64,000 bases of DNA from Actinomadura luzonensis (lineage in GTDB: Bacteria; Actinomycetota; Actinomycetes; Streptosporangiales; Streptosporangiaceae), in assembly GCF_022664455.2 (NCBI RefSeq), contig NZ_JAKRKC020000001.1, positions 3,229,001 to 3,293,000 of the forward strand, given 5' to 3'. This document shows positions 59,012-64,000 of this stretch, one piece after another (within the stretch, counting starts at the first letter, position 1; the number at the start of each line of letters is the position of its first letter). The translations under genes were made by a program, and so were the position numbers. A model generated the notes under the pieces. It saw nothing but the letters and a program-made list of their open reading frames with translations. It made no database searches and was not told where the DNA came from.

Positions 59012-60511
59012 ATGTCCATCACCCTGTCCGAACAGGACGAATCCACCCTGCGAACGGCCGCGTGGGGCGCGGTGTCGCTGATGTCGGCCGCCGGCGCCGC
59101 CGGCTCGGCCCACAAGGTCGCCACCGAGGGCGCCATCGCCTTGACCTCGGCGACCGGCCTGGTGGGGCACGTGCTCGCCACGGCCCCCAAGGGGATGAAG
59201 TACGGCAAGTCGGTCGCCGAACTGGCCGACCAGGTGCTACCGGCCTTGGCGGCGTCCATGAGCCTGCTCAACCAGCGGGATCCGGCCGAGGCCGGCAACT
59301 TCCGTCATACCGTCCTGGTCGCCGTCGAGGCGAGCACCCGGCCCCAGCACGGCACGCCTGGCCCCACCCTGACGGAGATGGCGCGGAAGATCACTGAGGC
59401 CCTGGACGCCGCCGCCCCCGGTCCGGACCGCCCGGAGCTGCAGAAGATCATTCAGGAGCTGGTCGACTCCGGCATCGTCGGGGTGACGCTGCGCGTGCGT
59501 GACGAGCGGGGCGAGTGGGTCGGCAGCGCAGGGGCGGGCGAGCTCGGGGGCATCGAGGCCCCGCCGGCGGACGGGCACGTCCGGATCGGCAGCAACACCA
59601 AGACGTTCACCGCGACCGTGGTGCTGCGCCTGGTGGCCGAGGGCAAGATCGGCCTGGACACCCCGGTGGACGACTACCTGCCCGAGTTCGGGCTGGACCG
59701 GCGCATCACCGTGCGGATGCTGCTGCAGCACACCAGCGGCGTGTTCAACTTCACCGGCGAGTACTTCGAGGACGGCACGTTCGTCCCGGGGATCCCCGCC
59801 ACCCCCGCCGGCAAGGAGTGGGTGGACAACCGGTTCCACACCTACCCGCCGCGGGAGCTGGTACGGCTGGCGCTGTCCAAGCCGGCGAGGTTCGAGCCGG
59901 GCACCGGCTGGAGCTACTCCAACACCAACTACGTGCTGGCCCGGCTGCTGATCGAGCAGGTCACCGGCCGCCCGGTCGCCGAGGAGATGCGGCGCCTCAT
60001 CCTGGGGCCGCTCGGCCTGACGGGCACCGTCCAGCCGACCACCGAGCAGGACCTCCCCGCGCCGTACGCGCACGCCTACTACCGCTACGAGGAGGACGGC
60101 CGGACCAGGACGGTCGACGTCACCCGGCACAACCCGTCCTGGCTCTCCAGCGGCGGCGACATGATCTCCACCACCCGGGACCTGCAGACGTTCATCACCG
60201 CGCTGGTGGGCGGCAAGCTGCTGCCGGCCGAGCTGCTGGCCGAGATGTGCACGCCCGAGTCCAAGGCCGGCTACGGGCTGGGCGTGTTCGTGCAGCCGAC
60301 GCCGGACGGCGGCACGGTCATCACGCACAACGGCGGCATGGCGGGCCACGCGGCGCTGATGTACAGCACGCCCGACGGCCGCAGGACGCTGACCGCCGCG
60401 CTGAACTACGTGGACGACGCCGCCATGTCCGCGGCCGCGGCGTTCCAGCAGGCGACGCAGCGCCTCGTCGCCGAGGTGTTCGGCGGCGGCCAGGCCGGGC
60501 CGGCTCAGTAA
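59012..60511 (+). CDS. Serine hydrolase (class C beta-lactamase fold) fused to an N-terminal DUF-like domain
   Basis: Residues 1-135 form an Ala/Gly-rich helical domain (SLMSAAGAAGSAHKVATEGAIALTSATGLVGHVLATAPKGMKYGKSVAELADQVLPALAASMSLLNQRD) that I do not recognise. Residues 140-499 are a class C/D-Ala-D-Ala peptidase-like serine hydrolase: SxxK motif Ser194-Lys197 (RIGSNTKTFT), Tyr-x-Asn in GWSYSNTNYVLA and HNGG near 437. This fold normally starts with a Sec signal; here the extra domain replaces it, so the enzyme may be cytoplasmic or exported by an unknown route. ATG 59012 follows AAGGAGC. It could be a true fusion or two genes joined by a lost boundary. Confidence 0.8.
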   Translation: MSITLSEQDESTLRTAAWGAVSLMSAAGAAGSAHKVATEGAIALTSATGLVGHVLATAPKGMKYGKSVAELADQVLPALAASMSLLNQRDPAEAGNFRHTVLVAVEASTRPQHGTPGPTLTEMARKITEALDAAAPGPDRPELQKIIQELVDSGIVGVTLRVRDERGEWVGSAGAGELGGIEAPPADGHVRIGSNTKTFTATVVLRLVAEGKIGLDTPVDDYLPEFGLDRRITVRMLLQHTSGVFNFTGEYFEDGTFVPGIPATPAGKEWVDNRFHTYPPRELVRLALSKPARFEPGTGWSYSNTNYVLARLLIEQVTGRPVAEEMRRLILGPLGLTGTVQPTTEQDLPAPYAHAYYRYEEDGRTRTVDVTRHNPSWLSSGGDMISTTRDLQTFITALVGGKLLPAELLAEMCTPESKAGYGLGVFVQPTPDGGTVITHNGGMAGHAALMYSTPDGRRTLTAALNYVDDAAMSAAAAFQQATQRLVAEVFGGGQAGPAQ

Positions 60512-60568
60512 CGGGGGCTCGCCCACCGCGGGGCCGTGCCCCCGGTGGGCGGGACACGCGGCCTCTCG

Positions 60569-61837
60569 TCAGCGGGCGCCGACCCGGCCTCCTGACGCGG
60601 CGGGCGACGGCGGGTAGTCCTCCACGATCATGGAGTTGTACAGGCGCGCGCTCTTGGCGGCGAGGCGGAGGAGGGCGCGCCCGGGCCCCGCGGGCAGGGC
60701 GGAGACCAGGCGGGCGCCCTGGGCCAGGCCCCACGCCCCGAGGCGTGAGGTGGGGATCAAGGTCCTGGCCGCGCTGAGCGCGGCCGCGCGGCTGCCGCGC
60801 ACGTGCCCGGCCATCGCGCGCTCGTAGGCGGGGAAGGCGCGCTCGTGGTCGCCGCCCGCCCGCGCCAGCTCGCCGGCCAGGACGTACGCGCCGACCACGG
60901 CCAGGCTGGTGCTGCCGCCGACGGCCGGGCCGGGGGAGTAGCCCGCGTCGCCGACGAGCGTCACCCTCCCACGGGACCAGGTGTCCATCCGGAGCTGGCT
61001 GATCGAGTCGAAGTAGAACGCCGGGGTGCGGTCGAGCTCGTCCAGCCAGCGGTCGACCTCGGGGTGCATGCCGCCGAACGCGCCGCGCAGCAGCTCCTTC
61101 TGGCGGGGCACGTCCTGGTGGTGGTGGCCGAGCTCGCGCTCGCTGCGGAACAGGAACAACGCCCGCGCCTCGCCGAGGTGGCGGGCGCCGTACATGCCGG
61201 CGGTGCGGCCGGCGCCGACGTGCATGATCAGCTCGCCGTCGAGGGCGGGAACGGCGGGCAGGGTCAGCACCCCGAAGTAGGCGCCGATGAAGGCGCTGAA
61301 GCGGGACTCCTCGCCGAAGACCAGGCGGCGCACGTTGGAGTGCAGGCCGTCCGCGCCGACCACGAGGTCGAAGCGGCGCGGCGCGGCGTTCTCGAACCGT
61401 ACCTCGCCGTCGGGCGAGATCGCGGTGATCGAGTCGCCGAAGACGTACTCGACGTCGTCGCGCGTGGCGTCGTGGTAGATCTCGCTGAGGTCGTCGCGCA
61501 TGATCTCGACGTGCCGGCCGGAGGCGGCGCCGAAGATCTTGGTCAGGTCCGCCCGGGCGGGACGCCGCGCGCCCTCCCGGTGGACGGTCATGCGTTCGGT
61601 GCCGGTGGCCCGCTCCTCAAGGCGCGCGAGCACGCCCATCTTCTCCGAGATGTCCATCGCGGGCCGGAACAGGTCGACCGCGTGCCCGCCCGTCTTGCGC
61701 AACGCCGGGGCCCGCTCCACGACGGTCACCTCGAAGCCGTGCCGGGTGAGCCAGTACGCCAGCACCGGACCGGCGACGCTGGCGCCGGAGACGAGAATCC
61801 GCGCCGAACCTTTCTTTGACACGCCGTAAGACTTCAC
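60569..61837 (-). CDS. FAD-dependent monooxygenase (TetX/PHBH type)
   Basis: This 422-residue flavoprotein has the N-terminal ADP-binding motif ILVSGASVAGPVLAYWLTRHGFEVTVVERAP, the middle DG motif DLVVGADGLHSNVRRLVF and the FAD-binding GD motif RVTLVGDAGYSPGPAVGGSTSLAVVGAYVLA. These are the GxGxxG, DG and GD motifs of group A flavin monooxygenases, which hydroxylate aromatic or polyketide substrates. The start at 61837 gives an extra MKSYGVSKKGSA; a later start near 61822 is possible. It is transcribed away from the lipoprotein remnant and next to the serine hydrolase. Target unknown. Confidence 0.87.
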   Translation of the reverse strand: MKSYGVSKKGSARILVSGASVAGPVLAYWLTRHGFEVTVVERAPALRKTGGHAVDLFRPAMDISEKMGVLARLEERATGTERMTVHREGARRPARADLTKIFGAASGRHVEIMRDDLSEIYHDATRDDVEYVFGDSITAISPDGEVRFENAAPRRFDLVVGADGLHSNVRRLVFGEESRFSAFIGAYFGVLTLPAVPALDGELIMHVGAGRTAGMYGARHLGEARALFLFRSERELGHHHQDVPRQKELLRGAFGGMHPEVDRWLDELDRTPAFYFDSISQLRMDTWSRGRVTLVGDAGYSPGPAVGGSTSLAVVGAYVLAGELARAGGDHERAFPAYERAMAGHVRGSRAAALSAARTLIPTSRLGAWGLAQGARLVSALPAGPGRALLRLAAKSARLYNSMIVEDYPPSPAASGGRVGAR

Positions 61838-61908
61838 TATCTCTTACATCATGTCAAGACTATGGCTGGACGCGGTTCGAGGGGAGCGAGCGGCGCGCCC
61901 AGGGACGC

Positions 61909-62325
61909 TCACGTGCTTGGACCGCTGGCGACCACCAGCACAGCCCAACGGGCGCCCGACGGCGCCTCGATCCGCACCGTCTCCACGGCAGACTCCGAAG
62001 CGTAGCGATGGTCGACGGTGTACGCCCCGAACCCGGCACTGCACTGCCGCGCGCTCTTCCAGCCCTTCTGCGGCACGATCACCAGCATGCCCCGGGAGCC
62101 CACGCAATCGACGGCGACCTTGTAGAAGTCGCCCGCCTTCACCTTCCCGGCCCACTTGGTCTGGTGGCCCGAGTCGGCGACATGCTGCAGAAGGACCTTG
62201 CCCTTGACTTTCGTCCGTAGATCTATCAGGGGGCGCTCCGGCAGCAAGGTCGCGGGAACCGAGGATGCCGGTGTGGAAACCGGCGCGGGCGAGCTCGATC
62301 CCGCAGGCGGACGAACACTTCGTCA
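61909..62325 (-). pseudogene. Small lipoprotein-like gene, signal end missing
   Basis: The frame opens after a stop at about 62,325 with RPPAGSSSPAPVSTPASSVPATLLPERPLIDLRTKVKGKVLL and continues to a 112-residue compact domain (LLQHVADSGHQTKWAGKVKAGDFYKVAVDCVGSRGMLVIVPQKGWKSARQCSAGFGAYTVDHRYASESAVETVRIEAPSGARWAVLVVASGPST). A Ser/Pro/Ala-rich linker before a beta-rich domain, with two Cys, is what follows the lipobox in many actinomycete lipoproteins. The signal peptide and start are not found. The gene is probably truncated, or uses TTG near 62247 for a cytosolic form. Confidence 0.45.
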
Positions 62326-62403
62326 CGGAAGGTGCGGGACAACACGGCGACGCCCTGACTGAAGGCGAGCACGTGCATGGCCGGCTCGTCGGCCTCGTAT
62401 CAA

Positions 62404-62427
62404 GTTACAAAAGTTGCAACTTGTAAC
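62404..62427. promoter_or_regulatory. TetR operator
   Basis: GTTACAA and TTGTAAC flank a 10-bp centre that is itself symmetric in part (AGTTGCAACT). The 24-bp element lies 69 bp before the TetR gene start. The AT-rich, palindromic character stands out from the surrounding DNA and fits autoregulation by the TetR protein. Confidence 0.65.
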
Positions 62428-62495
62428 CAACTCCCGTAGCTTGCCCGTATGGAGCAAAGAGGCCATGACCGCGAGCGGACCGGGAGCAAGCGCTG

Positions 62496-63095
62496 ATGCC
62501 TGCCCGGACCCCCCTGGACGCGGGCGCCATCCTGGCGGCCACGGAGGACATCCTGCGCCGCCACGGACCGGACAAAGCGACCGTCATCGACGTCGCCCGG
62601 GCGCTCGGGGTCAGCCACGCCGCCGTCTACAAGCACTTCGCCTCCAAGCAGGCGCTGCGCGAGGCCGTGACCCGGCGCTGGCTCGACCGCAACCGTGACA
62701 CCCTCGCCGTCGTCGCGGCCGACCGCGCGGTCCCGCCGGCGCGGCGGCTGCGTGCCTGGTTGCACGCCGTCCTGGCCGTCAAGCAGGCGAAGATCCGTGA
62801 GGACCCGGAGCTGTTCGCCGCGTACGGGATCCTCGCGGCCGCGCACAGCGCCGTCGCCACCGACCACGTCGCCGACCTGCTGGCCCAGCTGACGGCCATC
62901 ATCGCCGACGGCGTCGAGGACGGCAGCTTCCGCACCGGTGACCCGCGGGCCACCGCCCGCGCGGTCTTCCACGCCACCGCCAAGTACAACCACCTCGCCC
63001 ATGCCGCCGAATGGCAGGACCCGGGCATCGGCGCCGAGCTCGACGAGGTGTGCAGCTTGCTGCTCGAGGGGCTGCGGGCCCCCGCATCCCCATAG
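62496..63095 (+). CDS. TetR-family transcriptional regulator
   Basis: This 199-residue protein has a TetR N-terminal HTH: AILAATEDILRRHGPDKATVIDVARALGVSHAAVYKHFASKQALREAV. The phrase VSHAAVYKHFASK is the recognition helix region. The C-terminal ligand domain is of the TetR_C type with WLHAVLAVKQAKIREDPELFAAY. ATG 62496 is used. The palindrome at 62404-62427 and an MDR oxidoreductase 28 bp downstream of its stop make a self-regulated regulator-enzyme pair. Confidence 0.92.
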   Translation: MPARTPLDAGAILAATEDILRRHGPDKATVIDVARALGVSHAAVYKHFASKQALREAVTRRWLDRNRDTLAVVAADRAVPPARRLRAWLHAVLAVKQAKIREDPELFAAYGILAAAHSAVATDHVADLLAQLTAIIADGVEDGSFRTGDPRATARAVFHATAKYNHLAHAAEWQDPGIGAELDEVCSLLLEGLRAPASP

Positions 63096-63123
63096 CCGCA
63101 CCGGACAAGGAGCACGAACAACT

Positions 63124-64000
63124 GTGGTGCAAGCAATCGGAGTGACGACACCAGGTGGACCGGACGCGCTCGCCGAGCTCGATCTGGCGCCCGAACCGAT
63201 CGGTCCCGGTCAGGTCAGGATCCGGGTCACCACCGCCACGGTGAACCCGGTCGACGCGGTCATCCGCTCCCGTCCGCGGCAGGACGAGGCGGACGCGGTG
63301 CGGGTGCCGGGCATGGAGGTCGCCGGCGTGATCACCGAGGTCGGCCCCGTCGTCGACCGCGCGTTCACGGTCGGGGACGCCGTCATGGCCATCGTGGTGC
63401 CCTCGGGCGAGCACGGCGGCTACCGGGCGGACCTGGTCGTGCCGGCGCGGTCGGTCGCGAAGATCCCGGCCGGCCTGTCGGACGTCCAGGCCGCCACCAT
63501 CCCGATGAACGGGCTCACCGCGCAGCTCGCGCTCGACACGCTGGCGCTCCCGGCCGGGGCGACGGTCGCGGTCACCGGCGCCGCCGGGAGCGTCGGCGGA
63601 TACTTCGTCCAGCTCGCCAAGCAGGCCGGGCTGGTCGTCGTCGCCGACGCCGCCCGCCAGGACGAGCCCTTCGTCCGCGCCTGCGGGGCCGACGAGGTCG
63701 TGCCACGGGGGGACGACTACGTGGCGCGGGTCCGCCGCCTCCGCCCCGGCGGCGTCGACGGGCTTCTCGACGCGGCCGCGCTGGAGGCCGCCGCGCTCCC
63801 GGCCGTCAAGGACGGCGGCACCGTCGTCACCGTCCGCGGCTACCAGGGGGACGGGACCGGACGGGTCCGCGTCGCCCCGATCTTCGTCCGGGACTACGTC
63901 GAGGCCCCGGCCGAGCTCGACCGGCTCGCCGCACTCGCCGGCGACGGACGGCTCACCGTCCGCGTGGCCGGCCGGCTGCCCGCCTCCCGGGCCGCCGACG
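63124..64000 (+). CDS. Zinc-independent MDR/quinone oxidoreductase (gene runs off the window)
   Basis: The frame opens at GTG 63124 and continues past 64000 without a stop. The 292 residues seen follow the medium-chain dehydrogenase fold: QAIGVTTPGGPDALAELDL...PGQVRIRVTTATVNPVDAVIRSR, GMEVAGVITEVGPVVDRAFTVGDAVMA, the Rossmann motif VAVTGAAGSVGGYFVQLAKQAG and the tail GTVVTVRGYQG. No catalytic-zinc Cys is seen, so it belongs to the quinone-oxidoreductase branch, which uses NADPH. GTG 63127 is an alternative start. TetR lies 28 bp upstream, so the pair is co-regulated. About 30-40 residues are missing beyond the window. Confidence 0.88.
   Translation, partial: MVQAIGVTTPGGPDALAELDLAPEPIGPGQVRIRVTTATVNPVDAVIRSRPRQDEADAVRVPGMEVAGVITEVGPVVDRAFTVGDAVMAIVVPSGEHGGYRADLVVPARSVAKIPAGLSDVQAATIPMNGLTAQLALDTLALPAGATVAVTGAAGSVGGYFVQLAKQAGLVVVADAARQDEPFVRACGADEVVPRGDDYVARVRRLRPGGVDGLLDAAALEAAALPAVKDGGTVVTVRGYQGDGTGRVRVAPIFVRDYVEAPAELDRLAALAGDGRLTVRVAGRLPASRAAD

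Noticed and set aside
62300..62400. A minus-strand phrase EADEPAMHVLAFSQGVAVLSRTFRDEVFV, possibly a regulator tail
   Set aside because: Too short and without a clear family match.
1..64000. CRISPR arrays, tRNA or rRNA genes, riboswitches
   Set aside because: Looked for regularly spaced repeats, CCA-ended cloverleafs and conserved rRNA stretches; none was convincing. The only dispersed repeat is the 68-bp hairpin, which is not a CRISPR unit.

Overview
The window is about 70% GC with strong G/C third-codon bias, many GTG starts, ATGA/GTGA gene overlaps and actinomycete-type families (AICE Rep/FtsK, LAL regulator, ECF41 sigma factor, DUF6153, actinobacterial Tn3 transposase). It is chromosomal DNA of a filamentous actinomycete. 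The family set resembles Streptosporangiales such as Nonomuraea, but no rRNA or other taxonomic marker is present, so the genus is a guess.

Layout. (1) 1-2.9 kb: chromosomal left flank with a partial SGNH hydrolase, a secreted esterase and an ABC permease/ATPase pair whose ATPase gene is cut inside its Walker A motif. (2) 2.9-about 14 kb: an integrative and probably conjugative element (AICE) with a large serine recombinase, HUH-type Rep, FtsK/TraB-like translocase and small overlapping genes. Its cargo is lower in GC: a membrane-anchored NPCBM-like protein, a two-gene operon of a TPR/two-TM protein and a divergent dihydropteroate-synthase-like protein, and a small secreted protein. Three copies of a 68-bp hairpin repeat lie only here. 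(3) 14-27.3 kb: mobile remnants and copper cargo. There is a 5'-truncated Tn3 transposase, a PaaK-like adenylating enzyme, a methyltransferase and a leftward copper operon (DUF2933, cupredoxin-P1B ATPase-YHS, DUF6153, multicopper oxidase) behind a CsoR-type operator. Next come a XerC/D-like resolution site, its TnpI-like tyrosine recombinase and a Zn-finger/coiled-coil protein with a palindromic operator.

(4) 27.5-39.5 kb: a frameshifted TPR regulator remnant, a DinB protein, a LAL regulator, then a compact rightward cluster. That cluster holds a 38-aa acidic peptide, a subtilase-like protein without a catalytic domain, a sedolisin homologue lacking its catalytic residues, a DVWAVG-repeat propeller protein and an intact subtilase. 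I regard this pseudoprotease cluster as the most unusual system in the window. (5) 39.6-49.3 kb: MBL hydrolase/XRE-cupin divergent pair, an arginine deiminase module (NhaC antiporter, amino-acid antiporter, ArcA), a ThrE exporter, and an FAD oxidoreductase coupled to an ECF41 sigma factor. (6) 49.3-64 kb: a scarred stretch of gene fragments, then small regulator/enzyme sets: MBL/HxlR, SDR/ArsR, MacB-type ABC/MarR, LysR, VOC, a serine-hydrolase fusion, FAD monooxygenase, and TetR with an MDR oxidoreductase cut by the window edge. Several divergent promoters carry clear palindromic operators.

All calls come from reading translations and motifs; no database search was run.
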